Shown one piece after another: positions 8,038-16,061 of a stretch of 64,000 nucleotides of DNA. The notes under the pieces were generated by a model that worked only from the letters and a program-made list of their open reading frames with translations, had not been told where the DNA came from and did no database searches. Both the position numbers and the translations under genes were made by a program. Every line of letters starts with the position of its first letter. Position 1 is the stretch's first letter. Source of the DNA: Nannocystis sp. RBIL2 (GTDB lineage Bacteria; Myxococcota_A; Polyangia; Nannocystales; Nannocystaceae); NCBI RefSeq assembly GCF_026626745.1, contig NZ_JAPNJW010000001.1, forward strand, positions 3,022,001 to 3,086,000, given 5' to 3'.

Positions 8038-10248
8038 ATGAGCACCTCGCCCGAGCCCGACCGCGCGCTGTCTCGCCGCTTTCCGGCGCTGAGCCGGCTC
8101 GGCGCGCCCGGCCCGCGCGGGCAGCTCGAGCACGTGCAGCAGATGACCGCCGCCGACTGCGGCGCCGCCTGCCTGGCGATGGTCCTGCGCTACTACGGCC
8201 GCGAGGTCGGCCTCGACGAGCTGGCCACCGCCATGGGCGCCGACCACAACGGCGTCAGCGCGCTCGGCATCCTCCGCACTGCCCGCAGCTACGGCTTGCG
8301 CGGCCGCGGCGTGCAGGTCGAGGACCTCGACGACCTCGGCCTCGTCCCGCGCGGCGCCGTCCTGCACTGGGAGTTCAACCACTTCGTCGTGTTCGATCGC
8401 CTCGACCGGCGCGGGATCCACATCCTCGATCCTGCCCACGGCAGGCGGCGGATCACCCCCGCCGAGTTCGACCAGGCCTTCACCGGCGTCGCCCTCCTGC
8501 TCGAGCCCGGCGAGGCCTTCGCGCCCGAGCGGCGGCAGCGGCCGCTCGTGCGCCGCTACCTCGGCAAGATCCTCGCGCACCCGGCCCTGTGGACCCGCTC
8601 CTTGTTGATGTCGGTGCTGGTCCAGCTGCTCGCGCTGGCGCTGCCGCTGATGACCACCTTGCTGGTCGACCGCATCATCCCGCGCGGCGACATCGACCTC
8701 CTGCAGGTCCTCGTCGCCGGCCTGGCGATGATGGTCGTCTTCACCTTCATCAGCTCGTGGGTGCGGGCCAACCTGCTCGTCCAGCTGCGCACCTTGCTCG
8801 ACGCCGACATGACGATCGGCTTCCTCGACCACCTCGTCGACCTGCCCTACGCCTTCTTTCAGCGGCGCTCGACCGGCGACCTCATGCTGCGCCTCGGCAG
8901 CAACGCCGTGGTCCGCGAGATCCTCACCTCCGGCGCCCTCTCGGCGGTGCTCGACGGCACCCTCGTCAGCCTCTACCTCGTGCTCATCTTCTGGGCCAGC
9001 CCGCTGATGGGCGGCGTCGTCGTCTTGCTCGGCGCCGTGCAGCTCTCGCTCTACTGGGCCACGCGGCGGATCCAGCGCGAGCTGATGAGCGAGAGCCTGG
9101 CCGCGCAGGCCAAGACCTCGAGCTACGAGGTCGAGCTGCTCGGCGGCATCGAGACGCTGAAGAGCATGGGCGCCGAGTTCCGCGCCGTCGATCGCTGGTC
9201 CAACCTGTTCGTCGACGCGCTCAACGTCTCGCTGCGGCGCGGCCGGCTCGACGCGCTGGTCGGCGCCTTGCTCAGCAGCTTCGGCATGGCCGCGCCGCTG
9301 GTGATCCTCGGCACCGGCGCCACCCTCGTGCTCTCGGGCGAGCTCAGCCTCGGCGCGATGCTCGGCCTGTCGGCGCTCGGCGCCGGCTTCCTCGGCCCGC
9401 TGTCGGCGCTGGTCGCGGTCACCCTCAAGTTCCAGCTGCTCGGCAGCTACCTCGAGCGCATCGAGGACGTCATGCAGTCCGAGCCCGAGCAGGACCCGAC
9501 CCGGGTCAAGCGGGCGCCGAAGCTCTCGGGGCAGATCAAGACCGAGTCGATCTCCTTCCGCTACTCCGACAGCGTCCCGCCGGCCGTCGTCGACGTCTCG
9601 GTCGACATCGAGCCCGGTCAGTTCGTCGCCGTCGTCGGCGCCTCCGGGGCCGGCAAGTCGACCCTCGCCAAGCTGCTGGTCGGCCTCTACCGCCCGCAGC
9701 AGGGCCGCGTCCTCTACGACGGCCTCGACCTCGCCGGCCTCGACCTCCGCAGCGTGCGCGAGCAGCTCGGCGTCGTCACCCAGCGCGGCGAACTGTTCGG
9801 CGTGTCGATCCGCGACAACATCGCGCTCGGTCGGCCCGACATGACGCTCGAGGAGGTGATCGAGGCCGCCCGCGCCGCGTCGATCCACGACGCGATCGCC
9901 GCCCTGCCGATGGCCTACGAGACGATCCTGGCCGACGGCGGCGCCTCGCTGTCGGGCGGTCAGCGCCAGCGGCTCGCGCTCGCGCGCGCCCTGGCCGGCA
10001 AGCCCGCGATCCTCCTGCTCGACGAGGCCACCAGCAACCTCGACACGATCAGCGAGGCCGCCATCCAGCGCTCGCTCGCCGCCCTGCAGTGCACGCGGAT
10101 CGTCATCGCCCACCGCCTCAGCACCGTGATCGCCGCCGACGTCATTTTGGTGATGGACCAGGCCCGCCTGGTCGACGCCGGCCGCCACGACGAGCTGCTC
10201 GGCCGCTGCCTGCAGTACCGCCGGCTGTACGAGAAGGGGGCGGCGTGA
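8038..10248 (+). CDS. Peptidase-containing ABC transporter (C39, PCAT)
   Basis: 736 aa with all three expected parts. The N-terminal C39 peptidase has QQMTAADCGAACLAM (catalytic C41, oxyanion Q35), FNHFVVFD (H115) and DPAHG (D131). A six-helix ABC membrane domain follows (about residues 180-470), then an ATPase domain with Walker A GASGAGKST (about residue 535), signature LSGGQRQRLALARAL and Walker B ILLLDEATSNLD. Such proteins cut after the GG leader site and export the core peptide. The precursor 2 kb upstream carries a matching GG site, so the assignment is supported by both domains and context. Confidence 0.95.
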   Translation: MSTSPEPDRALSRRFPALSRLGAPGPRGQLEHVQQMTAADCGAACLAMVLRYYGREVGLDELATAMGADHNGVSALGILRTARSYGLRGRGVQVEDLDDLGLVPRGAVLHWEFNHFVVFDRLDRRGIHILDPAHGRRRITPAEFDQAFTGVALLLEPGEAFAPERRQRPLVRRYLGKILAHPALWTRSLLMSVLVQLLALALPLMTTLLVDRIIPRGDIDLLQVLVAGLAMMVVFTFISSWVRANLLVQLRTLLDADMTIGFLDHLVDLPYAFFQRRSTGDLMLRLGSNAVVREILTSGALSAVLDGTLVSLYLVLIFWASPLMGGVVVLLGAVQLSLYWATRRIQRELMSESLAAQAKTSSYEVELLGGIETLKSMGAEFRAVDRWSNLFVDALNVSLRRGRLDALVGALLSSFGMAAPLVILGTGATLVLSGELSLGAMLGLSALGAGFLGPLSALVAVTLKFQLLGSYLERIEDVMQSEPEQDPTRVKRAPKLSGQIKTESISFRYSDSVPPAVVDVSVDIEPGQFVAVVGASGAGKSTLAKLLVGLYRPQQGRVLYDGLDLAGLDLRSVREQLGVVTQRGELFGVSIRDNIALGRPDMTLEEVIEAARAASIHDAIAALPMAYETILADGGASLSGGQRQRLALARALAGKPAILLLDEATSNLDTISEAAIQRSLAALQCTRIVIAHRLSTVIAADVILVMDQARLVDAGRHDELLGRCLQYRRLYEKGAA

Positions 10249-10261
10249 GGCGGTTCCAGCC

Positions 10262-10388
10262 TCATGTTCTTTCGGCCATGTCGTCGAGGGCATGTCTCCT
10301 CGGCCGTGTCTCTTCGGGCATGTCCTCGGTGACATGCAGCCAATCGCCGCCGCGGCTCGCCGCGCTACCTGTCCATTCGTCCATGTCC
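10262..10388. repeat. Cluster of CATGTC palindrome-family units
   Basis: At least seven CATGT/GTGTC units at roughly 14-15-base spacing (for example GGCCATGTCGTCG, GGGCATGTCTCC, GGGCATGTCCTCGG) fill the gap between exporter and next gene. The last unit, CCATGTCC, supplies the ATG start of the next gene. Confidence 0.65.
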
Positions 10389-11258
10389 GCCTCACCATCT
10401 CGCGCGCGCCTGACGACGTGGCTGACGGCCCTTCTGCTGACCGCCTGCAGCGAGCCCGCGCCCGCGCCGACCGCCGCCCCGGCCGAGCAGGCCGCCGCGC
10501 CCGCCCCCGCCCCTGCGCCCGCCCCCGCGCCGATGGTCGGCGTCCTGGTGCCCGAGGCGGAGGTCGTCCTGGTCTCGTCGGGCTTCTCGCGCCTGGCGCG
10601 GCTCGACCTCGAGGTCGGCGATCACGTGAATCAGGGCGACGTCGTCGCCGAGATGGACGTGCGCGGCGATCGCAGCGAGCTGGCGATGGCGACCGCCGCG
10701 TGGAAGGCCTCGAGCGCCGAGCTCGAGCGGCTCGAGCTCGAGCTCGAGCGGGCGAAGATGGTGCGCGCCGACGTCGAGCAGCTCGAGGACTACGTCTCGC
10801 GCGCCGAGCTCCGCGAGCAGCGCTACGCCGAGAAGCTGGCGGCCGCGCGCAAGCGCGGGGCCGGCGCCTCGATGTGGCAGCAGCGCAGCAAGATGGAGGA
10901 GGCCACCGCGCGGATCGCCGAGGCCGAGCTGCGGGCCCCCTTCGCCGGCGTGATCGCCAGCCGCCACGTCGACGCCGGCGCCACCTTGACCGCAGGCGAG
11001 CCGGTCGTGCGCCTGATCTCCGACGCCCGCGTGCTCCGCTTCGCCGTCCCCGAGGCCCGCAGTCAGGCCCTGCGCCTGGGCGCCCCCGTCACGGTCCGCT
11101 TCGCCGACGACCCCGAGCTCGCCGGCGAGGTGATCACGATCGCCCCGGAGATCGAGGTCGGCACCCGGCTGATCTTCGCCGAGGCCCGCCTGCACGGCGC
11201 CGAGCCGGCCGCCCTCCGCGTCGGCACCGTCGCCCAGGTCCGCTTCGGCGGCGAGTGA
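10383..11258 (+). CDS. RND/HlyD-type efflux adaptor lipoprotein
   Basis: 291 aa from ATG 10383. Signal peptide with lipobox LTAC, an Ala/Pro repeat linker, then a membrane-fusion protein core: lipoyl half (SRLARLDLEVGDHVNQGDVVAEMD), a coiled-coil hairpin (about residues 95-165), second lipoyl half (AELRAPFAGVIASRHVDAGATL) and a beta-barrel. It has the architecture of AcrA-like adaptors but no RND pump gene is nearby. Placement right after the exporter suggests a second adaptor for graspetide export; this is inferred. The start ATG falls within the palindrome-family cluster. Confidence 0.8.
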   Translation: MSASPSRARLTTWLTALLLTACSEPAPAPTAAPAEQAAAPAPAPAPAPAPMVGVLVPEAEVVLVSSGFSRLARLDLEVGDHVNQGDVVAEMDVRGDRSELAMATAAWKASSAELERLELELERAKMVRADVEQLEDYVSRAELREQRYAEKLAAARKRGAGASMWQQRSKMEEATARIAEAELRAPFAGVIASRHVDAGATLTAGEPVVRLISDARVLRFAVPEARSQALRLGAPVTVRFADDPELAGEVITIAPEIEVGTRLIFAEARLHGAEPAALRVGTVAQVRFGGE

Positions 11259-11278
11259 CCTGTCCTTCAGGACATGCC
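11259..11278. repeat. Palindrome-family hairpin TGTCCTTCAGGACA
   Basis: TGTCCT and AGGACA are inverted around TC (11261-11274), directly after the stop of the adaptor gene, followed by ATGCC. Family member of the dispersed palindrome. Confidence 0.6.
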
Positions 11279-11323
11279 GCGCGCGAAACCTCCCGCTCGC
11301 CCCGCGCATCCGAGTCGACGACC

Positions 11324-11962
11324 ATGCCTCGCGCCCGCTCCCGCCTCACCCCTCCGTCCTTTCGCCGGTTCGCCTCGCTGGGCCTGGCCGGTCTGCTCTC
11401 GCTGGCGTGGACCGCCTGCAAGCCTGCCACTCCGTCCACGGCCCCCGCCTCGGCCGAGGCGCCCGCGGTCCCCGTCGCCCTGACCACCGCGATCTTCGTG
11501 CGTCACGGCGAAAAGGCCGCCGACGACCCGAACGACCCGAGCCTGAGCCCGGCCGGCGAGGCCCGCGCCAAGGCCCTGGCCGAGCTGCTCGGCCACGCCG
11601 GCGTCACCCACCTGTTCGCCAGCGAGTACCGGCGCACCCAGGACACCCTGCGCCCGCTCGCCGACGCCGCCGGCCTGCAGATCACAGTCCTGCCCGCGTC
11701 CGCCCCGCAGGAGCTCGTCGCGGCCCTGCGCGCCCTCCCGGCCGGAGCGATCGCCGTCGTCGCCGGCCACTCGAACACGGTGCCCGGCCTGATCGACGCG
11801 CTCGGCGGCCAGGTACGTGACACCGTCGAAGCTGGCGGCCAACCCTCGCTCCCCGACGACGCCTACGATCGCCTGTTCGTCGTCACCCTGCCCGTCGCGC
11901 CCGCGACCGGCCAGACCCAAACCCTCGAATTGCGGTACCAGGGCAAGCCCTCCGCCCCGTGA
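11324..11962 (+). CDS. Histidine-phosphatase-family lipoprotein
   Basis: 212 aa from ATG 11324. Signal peptide with lipobox WTAC, then a phosphoglycerate-mutase-like fold with the RHG catalytic motif (IFVRHGEKA), the second arginine region (FASEYRRTQDTLRPL) and the second catalytic His (VVAGHSNTVPGL). Family members hydrolyse phosphoesters or act as SixA-like phosphatases; the substrate here cannot be read. It may be the last gene of the graspetide run, as it is on the same strand 65 bases downstream, but no functional link is known. Confidence 0.85.
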   Translation: MPRARSRLTPPSFRRFASLGLAGLLSLAWTACKPATPSTAPASAEAPAVPVALTTAIFVRHGEKAADDPNDPSLSPAGEARAKALAELLGHAGVTHLFASEYRRTQDTLRPLADAAGLQITVLPASAPQELVAALRALPAGAIAVVAGHSNTVPGLIDALGGQVRDTVEAGGQPSLPDDAYDRLFVVTLPVAPATGQTQTLELRYQGKPSAP

Positions 11963-11982
11963 TTCCCCCCGCCGGGGGAATC
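11961..11982 (+). terminator. Hairpin at the phosphatase stop codon
   Basis: GATTCCCCC (11961-11969) and GGGGGAATC (11974-11982) pair around CGCC and overlap the stop. There is no T tract; possible transcript-end structure for the graspetide/phosphatase unit. Confidence 0.45.
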
Positions 11983-12439
11983 CTCCGTCCGGGCCCCCCC
12001 AGCGCGCCGCGCCGAGATCTCCCGTGAGCGCGCGGGTCGCCGCGCGCCCCCGTCGGCGCCGCGAATGACGTTAAGCGAGCACGCGCAGATCCAGCAACGT
12101 CGATAACGTTCACGACCGCGCGAAATCAGCGATCTGACCGGCGTCCGGGATCATCGGCCGACTCGCCATTGTCGCAGCGTCGGGGTTGTTTACAAGGTCA
12201 TCTTTGGCGATTTCGCACTCTACGTATTTCGCCGCGCCGGCTCGACGCATACGTCCGCCGCATCTTTTTTAAAGCGTGACGAATTGCTTTCGGCGTATGG
12301 TGCGGTCGCGAGTTTCGACCGCCGCGAGCACCACGGCCCCGCCGTGCGTGCAGGGCGGGCTCGTGCCTCGATCGGCGCAATGGCGCGTCGAGGCGACTAT
12401 CTGCATTGCCGCCACCCGACCGCGAACCCAGGAGCCGCC
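11983..12439. other. Intergenic region upstream of the 567-aa protein gene
   Basis: No gene is supported. It contains comparatively A+T-rich stretches around 12180-12290 (a run of T then AAAG near 12263), a plausible promoter zone, but no confident consensus. Confidence 0.45.
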
Positions 12440-14143
12440 ATGATCACCTCGAAGTCCACCCAATGGACCACCTTTCAGACCCCCGCCTGCCAGGTCGATT
12501 TCCCCGACGGCACGCTACAAAACCGGATGAACACGCTGTGGAACACCAACCTCAGCGGGTTCACGCGCCAGGGGATCACGGGCAACCCGTGGACCGCCAC
12601 CAATTCCAGCGATCAGACCTGGTATTTCGACCCGACCACCACCGACATCAGCGAGGGGCAATACGCCCAGATCGTCTGGTCGCCGGTGCCGGGGCGGATC
12701 AAGTACTACTTCCCGAACACCTCCAACGCCGACGTGTGGTCGCTGGCCGACACCGGCTATGACACCAAGGGCCAGACCTTCGGCCAGATCCCGGCCGACC
12801 CGTGCGACGCCTCGGACACCGCCACGATCCCGTACGGCCCCTACGGCCCGCGCGGCTGGCAGGACGAGTATTGCGAGTGGAGCATCACCCGCAACGCGCA
12901 GGGCCAGATCGTCCGCATCGACTTCACCTGCGAGAACCCGGAGTACTGGAACACGCTGTGGATGGTGAGCCCGCAGCGGGTCGTCGAGCTGTACCGCAGC
13001 ACCCTCGACAAGCCGCAGGTCGCGCTCGAGGACCTGTACCTGCGCGACAGCGCCGGCAACCCGGTGATCGACGCCTCGACCGGCCGGCCCGCCTACGACC
13101 CGCTCAACAAGTGGAACCGCGGCACCGCCTCGACCACCACCGCGGGCGGCGCGATGCACCTGACCAGCACGCCCAACACCCTGCAGACCGAGATCGGCCT
13201 CGGCTCGACCGCCACCACCCCCCGCACCAGCGGCAACTCCAACCCGAACACCCTGATCTGCTGCGCCCAGTACGGCCAGATCGGCCGCAACTCCGACCCG
13301 CACATCGGCCAGAGCGTCAACCTCGTCGTCACCCCGCCCAATCCCGTCATCCCGTCGGCCAAGGCTACTCTGGCCAATCCGCCCGGCCTCTACATCCAGG
13401 CCCCCAATTTCGGCCGGATCACCGCCCCGGGCGGCGTCGACCCCCGCACCTTCTGGACCGTCAAGCGCGGCCAGCAGTCGCTGACCGACCCGGCCGGCAA
13501 CCAGCTGCCCGGCAACTTCATCCTCCACGCCGTGTTCGAGGTCCCGGCCGCGCTCGGCTTCACGATCAGCGACCTCCAGGTCGACGGCGTCCAGGTCCAG
13601 TGGGCGGCCCAGATCGCCCAGACCTTCAACATGCAGATCGCCGCCATGGCCCTGCCGCAGCAGCCCGGCCCGGTCGCGCAGGCGTGCGCCGGCAGCCCCG
13701 CGGTCACGCAGGCCCAGGCGCTGCAGCTGTTCAACACGCCGGTGTTCGACGCCCTGATCGCGACCCCGGTGGACAACCCGGTCGGCCAGCCGATGAACCT
13801 CGCCAGCAACAGCACCATGATCGCGCCGCACATCGAGCCCGGCGCCGTGCGGCGGCCGCTGACGCTGGTCGTCACCGGCCTGCTCGACCCGCCGATGCTC
13901 CCGAACGTCTCGTTCGGCGCCGGGGTCAGCGTCGTCGTCGGCGCCATGCAGCGGGTCAACTACGCCATCCCCGGCAACACCTACCCGTCGGACAGCTGGG
14001 CCGTGTCGCTGCTCGTCAACGTCGCCGCCGACGCGGCCCCCGGCCTGCGCGACGCCCTCGTCAACAACCCCGGCCAGACTGCCACCATCGCCATGCCAGC
14101 GCTGCTCAACGTCGTCGACCCTGTCACCAAGGACATGGTCTGA
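12440..14143 (+). CDS. Unrecognised 567-aa protein, partner of the heme lipoprotein gene
   Basis: Starts at ATG 12440 after a good RBS (AGGAG, 6 bases before). No signal peptide is seen. The sequence is rich in Asn, Thr, Pro, Trp and Tyr, with Cys pairs (EYCEW, DFTCENPEYW, LICCAQYG) and long beta-prone segments; the last third (IPGNTYPSDSWAVSLLVNVAAD) also looks like beta-sandwich. I do not recognise a family. Only 5 bases separate its stop from the next gene, a CxxCH lipoprotein, so the two are probably co-expressed and may form an enzyme/cytochrome pair. That link is inferred from spacing alone. Confidence 0.7.
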   Translation: MITSKSTQWTTFQTPACQVDFPDGTLQNRMNTLWNTNLSGFTRQGITGNPWTATNSSDQTWYFDPTTTDISEGQYAQIVWSPVPGRIKYYFPNTSNADVWSLADTGYDTKGQTFGQIPADPCDASDTATIPYGPYGPRGWQDEYCEWSITRNAQGQIVRIDFTCENPEYWNTLWMVSPQRVVELYRSTLDKPQVALEDLYLRDSAGNPVIDASTGRPAYDPLNKWNRGTASTTTAGGAMHLTSTPNTLQTEIGLGSTATTPRTSGNSNPNTLICCAQYGQIGRNSDPHIGQSVNLVVTPPNPVIPSAKATLANPPGLYIQAPNFGRITAPGGVDPRTFWTVKRGQQSLTDPAGNQLPGNFILHAVFEVPAALGFTISDLQVDGVQVQWAAQIAQTFNMQIAAMALPQQPGPVAQACAGSPAVTQAQALQLFNTPVFDALIATPVDNPVGQPMNLASNSTMIAPHIEPGAVRRPLTLVVTGLLDPPMLPNVSFGAGVSVVVGAMQRVNYAIPGNTYPSDSWAVSLLVNVAADAAPGLRDALVNNPGQTATIAMPALLNVVDPVTKDMV

Positions 14144-14157
14144 AGACCATGTCTTCA
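14141..14157. repeat. Inverted repeat of the palindrome family at a gene start
   Basis: TGAAGAC / GTCTTCA around CAT (14141-14157). The TGA is the stop of the upstream gene and the central ATG is the first possible start of the next gene, so stop, hairpin and start are interleaved. Confidence 0.65.
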
Positions 14158-15717
14158 AGACCATTGATGCTCGCCCTGCTCGGCCCGCTCGCTTGCGGCG
14201 CCGGGCAGGAGCCCGCCGAACCCGCCTCCACGCCGCGCGAGCAGCCGCCCGCGGCGAAAAAGGCCGACGCCAAGGCGCCCGACGCCGACAAGCCCGACGC
14301 CAAGGCGACCGCCGCCGGCGCGAGCGCCTCGGCCTACCAGTGCGCCGTCCCGCTGGCGCTGAACGGCACCGTCCCGCCGGACATCTACCCGCACAACAAC
14401 GACCGCGACGCCAACTGCTTCGGCTGGCAGGAGTTCATCGCCCTCAACTGGCCCGTCGCCAGCGGCGCCGGCTTCGGCGACCCCGGCGACACCGGACCGG
14501 TCGCGTGGCAGGGCTACATGAGCAGCAACCAGCTGTTCCGGCCCGACGGCAGCGCCCCGCCGCCGTGGGGCACGCCGCCGACGATCACCCCCGAGTGTCT
14601 GGCCGAGGCGGGCCTGACCGCCGCCGCCGCGCGCGCCGCCGTCCCGCTGACCATGTCGACCAAGTTCTCGAGCGAGTTCGAGTCCAGCGACGGCCAGCAG
14701 GCCGCCCCGCGCAACGCCCCCGCGTGGCTCGGCGACGTCCGCGGCAACAACGTCTGGTACGAGGTCCGCGTCAGCGAGGACGAGTACGACACGATCGTCC
14801 AGAGCCAGCTGTACAACCGCGACGGCCAGGCCGCCTATTATCAAAAGAACCCGAGCACCGCCCTGGCCCTGCCGATCGGCACCTTCCAGCCCTCGGAGGT
14901 CGGCGCCCTCGAGCTCAAGGCCGCCTGGATGGAGGTCCCGAACCCGGACGACGCCCAGTGGAACCGCTACAAGTTGGCGCAGGCGGTCGTCGTCGATCCG
15001 GCCACGCAGAAGTGCCAGGCGCTGACCGTCGCCCTCGTCGGCCTGCACATCATCCACAAGACCCAGGCCCAGCCGACCTGGGTGTGGGCGACCTTCGAGC
15101 ACGTCGACAACGCCCCCGACGTCGCCGACGCCGCGACGACCCAGAAAGTCTGGAACTTCTACGACCCGAGCTGCCAGCCGCGCACCGTCCAGGTCCCCGC
15201 CGCCTGCCAATACAACGACCAGGCGAGCGTCACCGTCAGCTGCGACGCCAACCTGCCGCCGCAGTACTGGATCGGCGACGGCTGCCCGGCCCCGACGCCG
15301 ATCCGCGTCACCCGCCTGGCCCCGATCGACAGCGACTCCCAGACCGTCAACCAGACCGCGTGGACGACCATCCGCGCCGCCTACCCCGATTCGGTGTGGC
15401 TCAACTACCAGGTCGTCGCGGTGCAGTGGAGCACCAACCCGCCCCCGCAATCGAGCCAGCCGGTCAGCGTGCCGCAGGTGTTCAACAGCCCGTCGCCCGA
15501 CTCGAACCTCGCCAACACGGTGCTCGAGACCTACGACCAGCGCAGCAAGTGCATCGACTGCCACCAGTACGCCACCATCTCGGGCAGCACCACCCTGCCG
15601 TCGGACTTCAGCTTCGCGCTGCAGGACGCGCAGCCGGTCACGACCGGCAAGCCGAAGCCGCTCAAGACCGCCGCAGTGAAGGCCGGCTACCGGCCCCTGC
15701 GACGGATCATCGAGTGA
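14149..15717 (+). CDS. Mono-heme cytochrome-like lipoprotein with CxxCH near the C-terminus
   Basis: 522 aa from ATG 14149; ATG 14167 would give a cleaner signal peptide. A short hydrophobic segment ends in PLACG, a weak lipobox, then an Ala/Lys/Asp-rich linker to about residue 60. The main domain includes CFGWQEFIALNWP, ALVGLHIIHKTQ and WVWATFEHVDN, and the C-terminal region carries a c-type heme motif CIDCH in KCIDCHQYATI. Periplasmic electron transfer or a heme-dependent reaction is likely; the substrate is unknown. The repeated Cys elsewhere may form disulfides. The palindrome at its start could influence translation. Confidence 0.75.
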   Translation: MSSRPLMLALLGPLACGAGQEPAEPASTPREQPPAAKKADAKAPDADKPDAKATAAGASASAYQCAVPLALNGTVPPDIYPHNNDRDANCFGWQEFIALNWPVASGAGFGDPGDTGPVAWQGYMSSNQLFRPDGSAPPPWGTPPTITPECLAEAGLTAAAARAAVPLTMSTKFSSEFESSDGQQAAPRNAPAWLGDVRGNNVWYEVRVSEDEYDTIVQSQLYNRDGQAAYYQKNPSTALALPIGTFQPSEVGALELKAAWMEVPNPDDAQWNRYKLAQAVVVDPATQKCQALTVALVGLHIIHKTQAQPTWVWATFEHVDNAPDVADAATTQKVWNFYDPSCQPRTVQVPAACQYNDQASVTVSCDANLPPQYWIGDGCPAPTPIRVTRLAPIDSDSQTVNQTAWTTIRAAYPDSVWLNYQVVAVQWSTNPPPQSSQPVSVPQVFNSPSPDSNLANTVLETYDQRSKCIDCHQYATISGSTTLPSDFSFALQDAQPVTTGKPKPLKTAAVKAGYRPLRRIIE

Positions 15718-15738
15718 CCCGCCGGGCCACGTGAATGC

Positions 15739-15774
15739 CCCTTCGGGCATGTCCCACGCGACATGCCCGAAGGG
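15739..15774. terminator. Perfect 15-bp inverted repeat of the palindrome family
   Basis: CCCTTCGGGCATGTC (15739-15753) and GACATGCCCGAAGGG (15760-15774) are exact complements with a six-base loop, 21 bases after the stop of the heme lipoprotein. It is the longest perfect stem of the family in the window and would act as a strong hairpin, although no T tract follows. Confidence 0.6.
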
Positions 15775-16061
15775 TCACCTAAACGCCCGGGCAGCAGTCC
15801 CCGCCGTCGCTGCCGAGAGCGCACAGGTCTTTAGAAAGCCGACCTCGTCGCACATTCACCGGCCTCCACGGACGCGGACCGCGAATCACGTCGGCGAAGC
15901 GAATGTCGTGTGTGAGCATCGGCGACGCACCGCGAGGCGCCCTCCTCCGCTGCCATCAATCTACCGGGCTCTGTGCGGCTCCTGTCATTTGCATCAGGCG
16001 CCTCGGACAGTTGTCCGTAGCGTCTCACGCGACGTCATGGCAATCTGGCCCTCCTCCGGGC
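15775..16061. other. Intergenic region before the histidine kinase
   Basis: Nothing coding is supported. The kinase start at 16062 sits in a GGGCATGCCC palindrome. Confidence 0.4.

Noticed and set aside
6928..10398. 1156-residue minus-strand open frame opposite the graspetide exporter
   Set aside because: It lies antisense to the C39 exporter and adaptors, and its translation has only Glu/Gly/Ala/Asp repeats expected from the complement.
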